Assembly: GCA_029249225.1 (NCBI GenBank)
Contig: JAQWHT010000096.1
Span: 1 to 58,353, forward strand
Length of the DNA stretch: 58,353 bases
Source of the DNA: Flavobacteriaceae bacterium
Lineage (GTDB): Bacteria; Bacteroidota; Bacteroidia; Flavobacteriales; Flavobacteriaceae
Direction of reading: 5' to 3'
A program made the translations under genes and the position numbers. Positions 7,902-18,397 of this stretch are shown piece after piece. The number at the start of each line of letters is the position of its first letter. Positions within the stretch are counted from its first letter, which is position 1. The notes beneath the pieces were generated by a model that worked only from the letters and a program-made list of their open reading frames with translations, made no database searches and was not told the DNA's origin.

Positions 7902-8653
7902 CGTATAAAAACAGGGCTCATTTTGTCTAGAGTTTCTGACTCGCTGTAAGCATATCCATCTGAATTGAATCCCAGAACATCCTCAAGTGATGAGGCTTCC
8001 CGATCAATTAAGTGTCTCACCATCATACCCCGAGCTTTTTTAGCAAAAAAAGAAATGACTTTTAACCTTCCATTTTTAAAATCTTTGAATTGAGGAGTGA
8101 GTACTGGTGAATGAATTAATTTTTCGTCCACTGCACTAAAGTATTCCTTACTTGCCAGGTTGACTAAAAGCTCACCCTCTTCAAGCTCATTGTTCAACTG
8201 CTCAGTGATTTTTATTTTCCAAAAGGAGTATAAATTTTTATGTTTTTCAAGCTTTAATGAGGTCCCCATTTCAAGGCGGTAGGGTCGTATGGCGTCTAGG
8301 GGTTTGAGCAACCCATACAAACCCGAAAGGATACGAAGTTTATCTTGTAAAACTTCAATCTTATCCAAGGTTAGTGAATAGGCATCTAAACCTGAATATA
8401 CATCGCCATTGAACGCAAAAACTGCAGCTCTTGATTCCGTAGTAGCAGATTTAAATTTTTGATTTCGCTCCCAGTTTAACGACGCCAAAGCATCTGAAAT
8501 ATGCATTAGCTTCCCTAAATCATTTGCTGATTGTCTTTTAAGAATGGAATTGATATAAGTGGCTTCATTCTGAAAAACAGCAGCTGTGGTTCTTTCTACA
8601 GGCAACTCTTTATCAAACTCTAAAGATTTGGCAGGTGAGATTACTAACTTCAT
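7898..8653 (-). CDS. yaaA: Peroxide stress protein YaaA
   Basis: A 251-residue protein of the YaaA/DUF328 family, full length for the family. It opens with MKLVISPAKSLEF and has the conserved blocks YSGLDAYSL, LRILSGLYGLLKPLD.IRPYRLEMGT, and VNLASKEYFSAV, followed by VISFFAKKARGMM. In Escherichia coli YaaA lowers intracellular iron during hydrogen peroxide stress and binds DNA. It is monocistronic here, with its own consensus promoter. Confidence 0.95.
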   Translation of the reverse strand: MKLVISPAKSLEFDKELPVERTTAAVFQNEATYINSILKRQSANDLGKLMHISDALASLNWERNQKFKSATTESRAAVFAFNGDVYSGLDAYSLTLDKIEVLQDKLRILSGLYGLLKPLDAIRPYRLEMGTSLKLEKHKNLYSFWKIKITEQLNNELEEGELLVNLASKEYFSAVDEKLIHSPVLTPQFKDFKNGRLKVISFFAKKARGMMVRHLIDREASSLEDVLGFNSDGYAYSESETLDKMSPVFIR

Positions 8654-8692
8654 AATTCAATATTTTTTATGAAAACAAGATATTTCTTTTAT

Positions 8693-8724
8693 CAAAAGTA
8701 ACTGGTTTTGACAGCCTCTCCAAA
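8693..8724 (-). promoter_or_regulatory. Promoter of yaaA
   Basis: On the minus strand TTTG (8724-8721) is followed after 20 nt by TACTTTTG (8700-8693), an exact Bacteroidota -33/-7 pair. The -7 box ends 39 nt before the yaaA ATG. Confidence 0.6.
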
Positions 8725-8751
8725 AATAATAAATTGAAGCTTTTAATAATA

Positions 8752-9795
8752 CTATTGCAATTTCTTATGCTGGGCATATTGTCGCCACTTTTGTAATGCA
8801 CTCTCTAAATCATCTGGCATAGGTGAATCAAACTGCATTTTTTCTTGAGTCTCTGGATGAATATAACCAAGAGTCTTAGCGTGAAGTGCTTGACGAGGTA
8901 ACAATGAAAAACAGTTTTCCACAAACTGTTTGTATTTGGTAAAACTTGTCCCTTTTAAAATTTTATCGCCTCCGTAGCGCGCATCATTAAATAAGGTATG
9001 ACCCTTGAATTTCATATGGGCGCGAATTTGATGGGTTCTCCCAGTTTCCAATTGACACTCTAAAAGGGTCACATATCCAAAACGCTCCAACACTTTAAAA
9101 TGAGTGATTGCCTCTTTTCCTTGAGAGTTATCCTCAAAAACTGTCATTTGTAATCTGTTCTTTGGATGTCTCCCAATAGCCCCTTTGACTGTACCTTGGT
9201 CCTCCTCAAAATCACCCCATACCAACGCCATATACTTTCGTTCTGAGGTTTTATCAAAAAATTGTTTAGCTAGATGAGTCATCGCCTCTTCTGTCTTTGC
9301 AACGACTAAAAGTCCACTGGTATCCTTATCAATTCGATGAACCAAACCTGGCCTGTTATTACTGTTTTTAGGTAATTGCTGAAAATGATGCAACAACCCG
9401 TTCAAGAGGGTTCCAGAATAGTTTCCATGCCCAGGATGAACAACTAAACCAGCAGGTTTATTGAGTACAACTAAAATATCATCTTCATAGATAATCTCCA
9501 GATCTAGAGGCTCTGGTGTCAAAAGATTGTCATAAGGAGGATGGGCAAAAAGAACTTTTACTTGATCACCAGCCTTAACTTTATAATTCGATTTAACTAC
9601 TTGTTCGTTGACAAATATACTTCCAGCTTTTGCTGCTTGTTGAATTTTATTACGCGTCACCTTTTCTATACGCGACATTAAAAATTTATCAACTCTTAAA
9701 GGTGATTGTCCCTGATCTGCATTGAACGAATAATGCTCGTATAAACCATCAGAATCGTTCGCTCCAGGATCTGAAGAAAAATTATCTTTTCCCAT
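8752..9795 (-). CDS. RluA family 23S rRNA pseudouridine synthase
   Basis: A 347-residue protein. An S4 RNA-binding domain occupies about residues 33-95 (LRVDKFLMSRI...NKIQQAAKAGSIFVN). The catalytic domain follows, with HRIDKDTSG at 153-161, where Asp156 is the catalytic aspartate, and the C-terminal ETGRTHQIRAHM block. Length and S4 domain place it with RluD/RluC-type enzymes that modify 23S rRNA; the exact uridine cannot be assigned. Its 5' end overlaps the upstream PASTA gene by 14 nt. Confidence 0.92.
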   Translation of the reverse strand: MGKDNFSSDPGANDSDGLYEHYSFNADQGQSPLRVDKFLMSRIEKVTRNKIQQAAKAGSIFVNEQVVKSNYKVKAGDQVKVLFAHPPYDNLLTPEPLDLEIIYEDDILVVLNKPAGLVVHPGHGNYSGTLLNGLLHHFQQLPKNSNNRPGLVHRIDKDTSGLLVVAKTEEAMTHLAKQFFDKTSERKYMALVWGDFEEDQGTVKGAIGRHPKNRLQMTVFEDNSQGKEAITHFKVLERFGYVTLLECQLETGRTHQIRAHMKFKGHTLFNDARYGGDKILKGTSFTKYKQFVENCFSLLPRQALHAKTLGYIHPETQEKMQFDSPMPDDLESALQKWRQYAQHKKLQ

Positions 9796-10333
9796 TTCCC
9801 AAAACTAGATCAATTTTACTTGTTTTTGGTAGTAAAACTCCAGGAGTTATTGATTTTCCTTCATGAGCGATCTCTAAGACCATGTCCTTACCAATATTGT
9901 CTTTGTAAGTAATTTCACCCAACTGAAACCCTACTGAATTGATCATAGACTCTGCGTTCCTTTTAGTAATTTGAATTAGATTGGGAACAGTAATTTGGCG
10001 GTATCCTGATGGGTTTACAGTCAAATAAATTTTCCTATTCTTCTTTACCTCACTACCAGCAGAAGGAATGTGGTCAATTACTGAAAGAGGGGGTAAAGTC
10101 GGGACAAACCTTGTGGAATCAATAATTTCAAAACGCAGGTCTTCTTGCTTCATAATAGTGGGTAATGCAGTTATGGGTATTCCCTCTAGATTCGGTACTT
10201 CAAGATATTCCTGATGGTGAGTGATCAACTTTAAAGAAAATGAAACAGACCAAAAGAGAACAAACACACACAAACCCAAATAAAAAAGTTGCTTGTAAAA
10301 AGACTTATTCAAAAGAAATCGTAAAAAATTCAT
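9782..10333 (-). CDS. PASTA domain-containing membrane protein
   Basis: A 183-residue protein with one membrane helix at about residues 15-35 and two PASTA repeats outside the membrane (about 40-105 and 110-178; second repeat begins ITVPNLIQITKRNAESMINSVG). PASTA domains bind peptidoglycan or beta-lactam-like ligands. No kinase or PBP domain is attached, the usual form in Bacteroidota. I chose ATG at 10333; a TTG at 10351 would add six residues before the conserved MNFLRF. It sits next to the divergent ddl gene, fitting a cell-wall role. Confidence 0.88.
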   Translation of the reverse strand: MNFLRFLLNKSFYKQLFYLGLCVFVLFWSVSFSLKLITHHQEYLEVPNLEGIPITALPTIMKQEDLRFEIIDSTRFVPTLPPLSVIDHIPSAGSEVKKNRKIYLTVNPSGYRQITVPNLIQITKRNAESMINSVGFQLGEITYKDNIGKDMVLEIAHEGKSITPGVLLPKTSKIDLVLGNGKR

Positions 10334-10371
10334 GATTTTATATCTGGTCAAAGATAATAAAACCTAGGTTT

Positions 10372-10401
10372 TTTGGGTTGGTATGAAATGCTATACCTTT
10401 G
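10372..10401 (+). promoter_or_regulatory. Promoter of ddl-coaD
   Basis: TTTG (10372-10375), 18 nt, then TACCTTTG (10394-10401) match the Bacteroidota consensus. Transcription would start near 10408, about 12 nt before the ddl ATG at 10420. This also rules out the TTG at 10399 as start, since it lies inside the -7 box. Confidence 0.65.
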
Positions 10402-10419
10402 CAAAACAGTTATATTAAA

Positions 10420-11403
10420 ATGAGTAAAAAAAAAGTAGGTGTTGTTTGTGGTGGTTTTAGCTCTGAATTTGAAATTTCAATTCAGAGTGGAGAAACAGTT
10501 GTATCAAATTTAGATCGTACTATTTATGAGGTTTATCTCATTACTATTAGGCCTACTTCATGGACAGCAACAGATGACAATGGCACTGAGTTTGAGTTGT
10601 CAAAAGGAGATTTTACTTTAACTTCTGAAATCGGTAAAATCAAACTCGATGTAATTTTTAATACACTCCACGGAGCTCCAGGGGAAAACGGACAATTAGC
10701 TGCTCTTTGGGAATTGCTGTACCTTCCTTTTACAAGTTGTGACAGCTATAATGCTGCCCTAACTTTTAATAAAAGGGATTGCCTTACTGTACTTCGTGCT
10801 TGGAAAGTTCCAACTGCCAAACACTTTGCAATCAATCAAGGGGATCCAATAGATGTGGTTAAAATTCAAAAAACCGTTGGCCTTCCCTGTTTTGTAAAAG
10901 CCAATAGAGCTGGAAGCAGCTTTGGAATCTATAAGGTGAATTGTGAATCTGATCTTGAACTTGCAATCCTAAAAGCCTTTAGAGAAGACCATCAAGTACT
11001 CATTGAAAGTGAATTAGTGGGACGTGAAGTATCCGTAGGAGTTGCTAAAATCAATGACAAAGTTGAAGTTATGCCGATCACTGAAATTATTAGCGAAAAC
11101 GACTTTTTTGATTATGCCGCAAAATATGAAGGTGAAGCGCAGGAAATAACTCCCGCTGTTATACCAGAGTCATGGGAAAAAGCAGTTAAAAAATGGAGTA
11201 AAGTGATTTACCAAAAACTTGATTTGAAAGGTGTTGTTAGAAGCGAATTTATTTTTGTAGATGGCATCCCACATCTTCTGGAGATCAACACTGTACCTGG
11301 AATGACGCCAAAGAGTATTATTCCTCAACAAGTCAATGCTATGGGTATGGATCTTTCAGATTTTTTTAATTATCTTTTACAAACTGCTTTAAAGCAAAAA
11401 TGA
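10420..11403 (+). CDS. ddl: D-alanine--D-alanine ligase
   Basis: A 327-residue ATP-grasp enzyme that joins two D-Ala for peptidoglycan synthesis in the cytoplasm. The N-terminus VGVVCGGFSSEFEISIQSG is the family glycine/serine motif, followed by the LHGAPGENGQ block, the ATP-grasp lid (FVKANRAGSSFGI), and the C-terminal metal and substrate motif HLLEINTVPGMTPKSIIPQ. ATG at 10420 is chosen from the promoter position and family alignment. It is followed 8 nt later by coaD. Confidence 0.96.
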   Translation: MSKKKVGVVCGGFSSEFEISIQSGETVVSNLDRTIYEVYLITIRPTSWTATDDNGTEFELSKGDFTLTSEIGKIKLDVIFNTLHGAPGENGQLAALWELLYLPFTSCDSYNAALTFNKRDCLTVLRAWKVPTAKHFAINQGDPIDVVKIQKTVGLPCFVKANRAGSSFGIYKVNCESDLELAILKAFREDHQVLIESELVGREVSVGVAKINDKVEVMPITEIISENDFFDYAAKYEGEAQEITPAVIPESWEKAVKKWSKVIYQKLDLKGVVRSEFIFVDGIPHLLEINTVPGMTPKSIIPQQVNAMGMDLSDFFNYLLQTALKQK

Positions 11404-11411
11404 ATTAATCT

Positions 11412-11870
11412 ATGAAACGATTTGTTTTTCCAGGTTCTTTTGACCCAATTACCATTGGCCATCAAGAAATTATTGAACGGGCACTCCCTCTTTGTGATGA
11501 GCTTGTTATCGCAGTTGGCAAAAACAGCAACAAAAAAACCATGTTTTCTCTAGAGAAACGAATCGGGTTTATTGTGAATACCAATAAACACAACTCAAAA
11601 GTTAGCGTTGAATCCTATGAAGGACTTACCATTGAGTTTTGTAAAAAAGTAGATGCAAGCGCGCTTTTAAGAGGACTGAGAAATCCTGCTGATTTTGAAT
11701 TTGAAAAAAGTGTAGCTCAAATGAATAGGAGGCTCTCAGGTATTGATACTGTCTTTTTATTAACATCTGCTTCTCATGCGTACATTAGCAGCAGTATTGT
11801 TCGTGAAGTTATGCGTTTTGGAGGAGATTATTCTTCATTAGTTCCAAAGGGTGTAATAACTTCCCCATGA
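11412..11870 (+). CDS. coaD: Pantetheine-phosphate adenylyltransferase
   Basis: A 152-residue nucleotidyltransferase, the usual length. It has the FPGSFDPITIGHQEII motif at the N-terminus (T/HxGH site), the LRGLRNPADFEFEKSVAQMNR block, and the ISSSIVREV motif near the C-terminus. It transfers AMP to 4'-phosphopantetheine, the penultimate step of coenzyme A synthesis. It lies in one transcript with ddl. Confidence 0.96.
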   Translation: MKRFVFPGSFDPITIGHQEIIERALPLCDELVIAVGKNSNKKTMFSLEKRIGFIVNTNKHNSKVSVESYEGLTIEFCKKVDASALLRGLRNPADFEFEKSVAQMNRRLSGIDTVFLLTSASHAYISSSIVREVMRFGGDYSSLVPKGVITSP

Positions 11871-11877
11871 TAATTTT

Positions 11878-12477
11878 TTAACCTTCAACAGCTTCAACTA
11901 CCGTTTTTATATTTTCGTAAGCATTATCTAATAATTCTGGAATTTCTATTGCTGTTTTCCATTCTGCCTTTTGAATATTCTCTTCTGTTTGAGGGACTAA
12001 TGCTCCTTCATACGTCGTTTTCATCAAATACCAATGAGTTAATTTTAACTTATACTTACCATTCGCATTATAGATATGATATGTAGTGGGTAGTGGCTTG
12101 GTTACAATCAGATCTGCAACTGCTGTTTCTTCAGACACTTCTCGTATAGCAGCATTGAGAACTATCTCTCTTTTTTCTATCTTACCTTTTGGCAAGTCCC
12201 ATTTATTGTTTCGGTAGATAAATAAATAACGTCCATCTTGATGTTGGACCAGCCCACCTGCCGCCTCTACAATTGGAAAATGTTTGAAAAAATGCTTTTC
12301 TAATTTTTCTCTTACAGCATGATAGATATAAATTCCTGAAACTTTCTTTGATTTCAAAGCTTTTATTAAGCTTACAGCTGTTGTATATTTGGCATAAAAT
12401 AATGGAAACTCATCAGAATTTTCATTCGTATCAGTTGTCAAAAAAATTGGCTTCTGGTTATAAAAAACTTTATACAT
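11878..12477 (-). CDS. Nudix hydrolase
   Basis: A 199-residue protein with an N-terminal domain of about 65 residues (begins MYKVFYNQKPIFLT) and a Nudix domain. The Nudix box starts at Gly98: G-x5-E (Glu104), then REVSEETAV at 112-120. The usual Gly near the end of the box is Ala119; the metal-binding Glu residues are kept. Substrate unknown; the family hydrolyses nucleoside diphosphate derivatives. The ATG is only 7 nt from the divergent pyrE ATG. Confidence 0.88.
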   Translation of the reverse strand: MYKVFYNQKPIFLTTDTNENSDEFPLFYAKYTTAVSLIKALKSKKVSGIYIYHAVREKLEKHFFKHFPIVEAAGGLVQHQDGRYLFIYRNNKWDLPKGKIEKREIVLNAAIREVSEETAVADLIVTKPLPTTYHIYNANGKYKLKLTHWYLMKTTYEGALVPQTEENIQKAEWKTAIEIPELLDNAYENIKTVVEAVEG

Positions 12478-12484
12478 TTAATAA

Positions 12485-13126
12485 ATGGTCTTTAGTCAAA
12501 AAATTGCTCAACAAACAGCCGAGTCACTTCTACAAATTAATGCAATAAAATTGAATCCAAAAAATCCATTCACATGGGCTAGTGGATGGCAATCTCCGAT
12601 ATATTGCGACAATAGAGTAGCACTGTCACATCACGATATTCGAACTTATTTAAGCACAACTCTAGCAGAAGAGATTGAAAGAAATTTTGACACCAATATT
12701 GTAATAGCTGGAGTTGCTACTGGAGCAATAGGCATTGGTATGCTGGTAGCCCAAACACTTGGTCTACCCTTTATTTATGTCCGACCAGAACCTAAAAAAC
12801 ACGGGCGAAAAAATCAAATTGAAGGTCACTTAGAACCCAATCAAAAAGTAATGGTCATTGAAGATCTTATCAGTACGGGAAAAAGTAGCCTAAATGCAGT
12901 TAAGGCAATTCAGGAGGCTCAAGGTAATATTCTTGGGATGCTAGCACTGTTTACATATGGGTTTCCTCAAGCTTCAACTGCTTTTGAAGAAGCCCAAGTC
13001 ACTCTCAAAACCCTTTGTGATTATCAACACTTATTAGGTGTAGCGCTTCAACAGGATAAAATAACCGAAACCGAAGCTGAAAATCTTAGAGAGTGGAGAC
13101 AAGATCCTGCAAACTGGACCCCTTAA
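12485..13126 (+). CDS. pyrE: Orotate phosphoribosyltransferase
   Basis: A 213-residue enzyme converting orotate and PRPP to orotidine monophosphate in pyrimidine synthesis. It has the family segment KNPFTWASGWQSPIYCDNR near residues 26-44 and the PRPP loop VMVIEDLISTGKSS at about 122-135. The start MVFSQKIAQQTAE fits homologues. It is divergent from the Nudix gene with almost no spacer, and its stop overlaps the convergent birA stop by 4 nt. Confidence 0.95.
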   Translation: MVFSQKIAQQTAESLLQINAIKLNPKNPFTWASGWQSPIYCDNRVALSHHDIRTYLSTTLAEEIERNFDTNIVIAGVATGAIGIGMLVAQTLGLPFIYVRPEPKKHGRKNQIEGHLEPNQKVMVIEDLISTGKSSLNAVKAIQEAQGNILGMLALFTYGFPQASTAFEEAQVTLKTLCDYQHLLGVALQQDKITETEAENLREWRQDPANWTP

Positions 13127-13878
13127 ACTAGCTCACTGTAATAAAGCATTCGAACTGTGGCTGAATCAATTTCGCTTTGAGTCTTGCAATCTGGATCCAG
13201 TAAGAGTAGTTTTCCCTCTTGAGTAACCTCCAAAGGTACCGCCTCAAAAATTTTTTCAGAATCTTTAAATTTAGAAATCTTACTTTTTCTCCACAAAAAA
13301 GAGTTAAACCCCTTGAGGTATTTCTTTTTTGTTAATGAAAAATTCGAAAACAACACTTTTTCATAAGTATGAACAAGAGAATTTAAAACGGTCTCCAAAT
13401 CCCATTTTTTGTTTGTTAACGTAAATAACGATGCCGCATTTGGAAGAGAATCAAAACGTTCCTGATTAACATTTAATCCCAGACCCATAATTGTTTCATT
13501 TAAACTAGAATTTTTATACGTATTCTCAATCAAGATACCTCCTACCTTATGATTGCATGACAAAATGTCGTTTGGCCATTTTATACTCAATTCAGGAACA
13601 CCAATAGACTCTAAGGCATGTACAGTTGCACAAGCAAAAGCAGCACTAATTTCAAAAGGATGTTGTGGAGCTTTTATTCCAAAAGCCCTGTAGATACTTA
13701 ATGATATACTATTCTCTGGTTCAGATTGCCAAATCTTATTCGACTGACCTCTACCAGCAGTTTGATTTTTTGTCCACACAAAATCACCGTCCTTATGGTC
13801 ACCCTTCAAGCGTTTATCTTTTAAATAATCATTGGTGGAAGTGATGGCATTAAGTTTGATTATATTAAAATAGCCCAT
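13123..13878 (-). CDS. birA: Biotin--[acetyl-CoA-carboxylase] ligase
   Basis: A 251-residue biotin protein ligase that attaches biotin to the acetyl-CoA carboxylase carrier protein. It shows TAGRGQSNKIWQSEPENS (ATP and biotin loop, GRGQ...W) in the first quarter, IKWPNDIL in the middle, and VGGILIEN, GLGLNVNQ blocks. There is no N-terminal DNA-binding domain, so it is an enzyme-only (class I) type, not a biotin repressor. Confidence 0.94.
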   Translation of the reverse strand: MGYFNIIKLNAITSTNDYLKDKRLKGDHKDGDFVWTKNQTAGRGQSNKIWQSEPENSISLSIYRAFGIKAPQHPFEISAAFACATVHALESIGVPELSIKWPNDILSCNHKVGGILIENTYKNSSLNETIMGLGLNVNQERFDSLPNAASLFTLTNKKWDLETVLNSLVHTYEKVLFSNFSLTKKKYLKGFNSFLWRKSKISKFKDSEKIFEAVPLEVTQEGKLLLLDPDCKTQSEIDSATVRMLYYSELV

Positions 13879-13907
13879 AGTGTGGTATATTGCGACCTAA
13901 AAAGTAA

Positions 13908-13915
13908 TAAATTTG
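13908..13915 (+). promoter_or_regulatory. -7 promoter box for rsfS-ftsH-LUD
   Basis: TAAATTTG matches TAnnTTTG exactly and ends 19 nt before the rsfS ATG. The nearest TTG (13890-13892) is only 15 nt upstream, so the -33 element is poor. Confidence 0.4.
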
Positions 13916-13934
13916 TTGAAAAGAGAGTAGCTTA

Positions 13935-14306
13935 ATGGCAAATAAAAAAGAAAGGGATATTCAGTTAGTAGAAGAGATCATTCTAGGTATAGAAAACGTA
14001 AAAGGTGAACAAATAAACCAATTAGATCTCAGAGAGCTAGAAAACACACCCTGTGACTATTTTATAGTATGCAGTGGAAATTCAAATACTCAAGTAACCG
14101 CCATAGTAAACTCTGTTTTAAAAACTGTAAGTAAAGCACTACAAGAAAAGCCATATCACACAGAAGGGTTAGAAAATGCTGAATGGGTATTAATTGACTA
14201 TGTAAATGTAGTAGTTCACGTTTTTCAAAACCAAATTCGTGAATACTACAATATCGAAGAACTCTGGGGTGATGCTAAAAGCACACAAATTGCTTCAAAT
14301 TATTAG
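13935..14306 (+). CDS. rsfS: Ribosome silencing factor RsfS
   Basis: A 123-residue protein, typical of the RsfS/Iojap family. Conserved blocks seen are DLRELENTPCDYFIVCSGNSNTQV, EGLENAEWVLIDY, and VVVHVFQNQIREYYNIEELWGDA. RsfS binds ribosomal protein L14 and prevents 30S and 50S joining under nutrient limitation. It is the first gene of a likely operon with ftsH (6-nt gap) and the LUD protein, an order common in Flavobacteriaceae. Confidence 0.95.
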   Translation: MANKKERDIQLVEEIILGIENVKGEQINQLDLRELENTPCDYFIVCSGNSNTQVTAIVNSVLKTVSKALQEKPYHTEGLENAEWVLIDYVNVVVHVFQNQIREYYNIEELWGDAKSTQIASNY

Positions 14307-14312
14307 AATGCT

Positions 14313-16262
<1,950 letters not shown>

Positions 16263-16271
16263 TAGCTAAAA

Positions 16272-16865
16272 ATGGGGATTTGGGATAATTTTTTTGGGAA
16301 AAGCAAAGCTAAAAAGTCCAAAAACAGCCCTTTTTTACCTGAAAAGGAGGACCCTCTTGACCTTGGATTTGCTAAGAATTTCACACGTAAGGGAGGTAAA
16401 TTTTTATTCAATGAATCACAATCCAATGTAATTGAAAATTTCAAGAATATATGTATTGAGAATAACTGGGAACAAGACTACGTATTAAGTCTGAACGAAA
16501 ATTTATCTCTCCAATTTGGGACGAGTTTAGTTACACAAAATTCTGGTAACCTCAAGGCTTATAAAGCCGCTCTCATAGAATGCGAATATCTCATCTCCAA
16601 CACAGGAAAAATCTTGTTGAGTGAATCCCAAATAAAACACTTTAAACTCCAAGATCTTCCACAAACAATTATTGTATTTGCTCACATGCAACAGCTGGTC
16701 CGAGATGTTAGTCAAGGGATGACTTTTCTGAAAAATAAATACCCTAAAAACATTCCTACTAATATTACAACACTCAAAATAAAGTCTGACTCTGATGACG
16801 AAAATCAAACTCTTGAAACCAGCACTACTTCAAAAAGCATATATTTGCTTTTAGAAAACAAGTAA
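16272..16865 (+). CDS. LUD domain-containing protein (LutC/YkgG-like)
   Basis: A 197-residue protein with the LUD fold. The C-terminal part contains the family pattern ALIECEYLISNTGKILLSE and LPQTIIVFAHMQQLV. LutC proteins act in lactate oxidation with LutA and LutB, but neither is nearby, so that role is not supported here. It follows ftsH by 9 nt and is probably its co-transcribed partner, a position I recall as common in Flavobacteriaceae. Real function unknown. Confidence 0.75.
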   Translation: MGIWDNFFGKSKAKKSKNSPFLPEKEDPLDLGFAKNFTRKGGKFLFNESQSNVIENFKNICIENNWEQDYVLSLNENLSLQFGTSLVTQNSGNLKAYKAALIECEYLISNTGKILLSESQIKHFKLQDLPQTIIVFAHMQQLVRDVSQGMTFLKNKYPKNIPTNITTLKIKSDSDDENQTLETSTTSKSIYLLLENK

Positions 16866-16950
16866 GTTTATACTTACCATTTCAATAAATTGACAGCAAT
16901 TTGTTCTACCGTACTTTATTTTTTTCTGGAGCAGATAAAATTAAATTCAC

Positions 16951-17754
16951 ATGAAAGAATTTTTCGTTAGAAGTGTTTCAGGACTACTTTATGTAGCACT
17001 GATAGTTTTTTCAGCTTATTGGTCTAACCTCACTCTTTTAATTGTAGTTTTTGTCTTTTCCTCCCTTGCCCTTTTCGAATTTCAAAAGCTTATCCATCAC
17101 AAAAGCCCTATCTCTTTTGTGGTCTTTGGGATTCTTGCATTTCAGTTTTACAATGAACAAGTACCTCCTGCTATTCATTATTTTCTTCTAGGCTTGACAT
17201 TGACTACAAGTTTATATTTGACATATTGCTTGTTTAAAGAAAAGAAACTCCCTTCTGCTCCTTACCAAAAAAGTGCTCTCTCGTTTTTCTATCTCGTTGG
17301 CTCTGGTTATTTTATTTTAGCAACCACAAAATTGTCTGGTTTAGAAGACAATTACTTTACACTTTTGATGTATTTACTTATCTGGACAAATAACAGTTTT
17401 GCATATCTCTTTGGTAAAAACTGGGGCAAAAACGTACTCTTTCCTTCAATTTCACCAAAAAAAACATGGGAAGGTTTTTGGGGAGGAGGACTAGTTTGTT
17501 TGGCAATTGGACTTGTACTAATGTTTTTTACAACCGACTTTCCAAAATGGATTTTCCCCTTATTAGCAATTGTAATAATTACAACTGCTACCATTGGTGA
17601 TCTAATCCAGTCTAAATTTAAACGAGAAGCTAAAGTGAAAGATAGTGGTTCTCTAATCCCAGGACATGGAGGTTTTTTTGATCGCATGGATAGTGTATTA
17701 TACACAGCGCCTTTTGTTTATCTTGTTTTAAAATTATCTGAATATGTTTCATAA
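16951..17754 (+). CDS. cdsA: Phosphatidate cytidylyltransferase
   Basis: A 267-residue integral membrane protein with about seven to eight hydrophobic helices. The C-terminal signature SKFKREAKVKDSGSLIPGHG, followed by GFFDRMDS, is the CDP-diglyceride synthase motif. It makes CDP-diacylglycerol from phosphatidic acid and CTP, the precursor of phosphatidylethanolamine. Its last 11 nt overlap the psd start, so the two steps of phospholipid synthesis are coupled. Confidence 0.95.
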   Translation: MKEFFVRSVSGLLYVALIVFSAYWSNLTLLIVVFVFSSLALFEFQKLIHHKSPISFVVFGILAFQFYNEQVPPAIHYFLLGLTLTTSLYLTYCLFKEKKLPSAPYQKSALSFFYLVGSGYFILATTKLSGLEDNYFTLLMYLLIWTNNSFAYLFGKNWGKNVLFPSISPKKTWEGFWGGGLVCLAIGLVLMFFTTDFPKWIFPLLAIVIITTATIGDLIQSKFKREAKVKDSGSLIPGHGGFFDRMDSVLYTAPFVYLVLKLSEYVS

Positions 17755-18397
17755 AGAAGGTTACCGCATCATCATGAATACATTTGTGCTTGTTGCAGCA
17801 ATTGCCGTTTTGGCAGAATATAAAATTTCTATAGAGTGGATCAAGTCGATCATTCAAATAACGGCATTAATTTTATTAATTTTGGTCCTACAGTTTTTTA
17901 GAAACCCTAACCGAACTACACCTAAAAATGAGAAACATCTTATTAGTCCTGCTGATGGAAAAGTAGTCATTGTGCAGGAAGTTTTTGAAAAAGAATATTT
18001 TAAAGATAAACGACTACAGGTTTCCATCTTTATGTCTCCCTTGAATGTTCATGTTACACGCTACACTATGAGTGGAGTAATAAATTTCAGCAAATACCAC
18101 CCGGGAAAATATCTTGTAGCTTGGCATCCAAAGTCATCTGAACTGAATGAACGAACCACAATCGTTCTTGAAAACGAAACCTTTGGAGAAATACTCTATC
18201 GTCAAATCGCTGGAGCTGTTGCTCGTAGAATAGTAAATTATGCTGAAGAAGGAACTCAAGTTACTCAGGGAGAAGATGCTGGTTTTATAAAATTTGGATC
18301 ACGAGTAGATCTTTTTTTACCACTGGGCACCCCTATCGACGTAAAAGTAAACGATGTGGTTAAGGGTGGCGTTCAAACGATTGCTCATCTATCCTAA
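17744..18397 (+). CDS. psd: Phosphatidylserine decarboxylase family proenzyme
   Basis: A 217-residue protein of the short (archaeal-type) phosphatidylserine decarboxylase class. N-terminal membrane helices (about residues 12-50) precede SPADGKVV, MSPLNVHVTRY and the self-cleavage site KFGSRVD, where cleavage between Gly185 and Ser186 would create the pyruvoyl group. It forms phosphatidylethanolamine. It overlaps cdsA upstream, and its stop overlaps the convergent valS stop by 4 nt (CTAA). Confidence 0.93.
   Translation: MFHKEGYRIIMNTFVLVAAIAVLAEYKISIEWIKSIIQITALILLILVLQFFRNPNRTTPKNEKHLISPADGKVVIVQEVFEKEYFKDKRLQVSIFMSPLNVHVTRYTMSGVINFSKYHPGKYLVAWHPKSSELNERTTIVLENETFGEILYRQIAGAVARRIVNYAEEGTQVTQGEDAGFIKFGSRVDLFLPLGTPIDVKVNDVVKGGVQTIAHLS

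Noticed and set aside
16272-16865. LUD protein as part of a lactate utilisation operon
   Set aside because: LutA and LutB are absent; context is ftsH and phospholipid genes.
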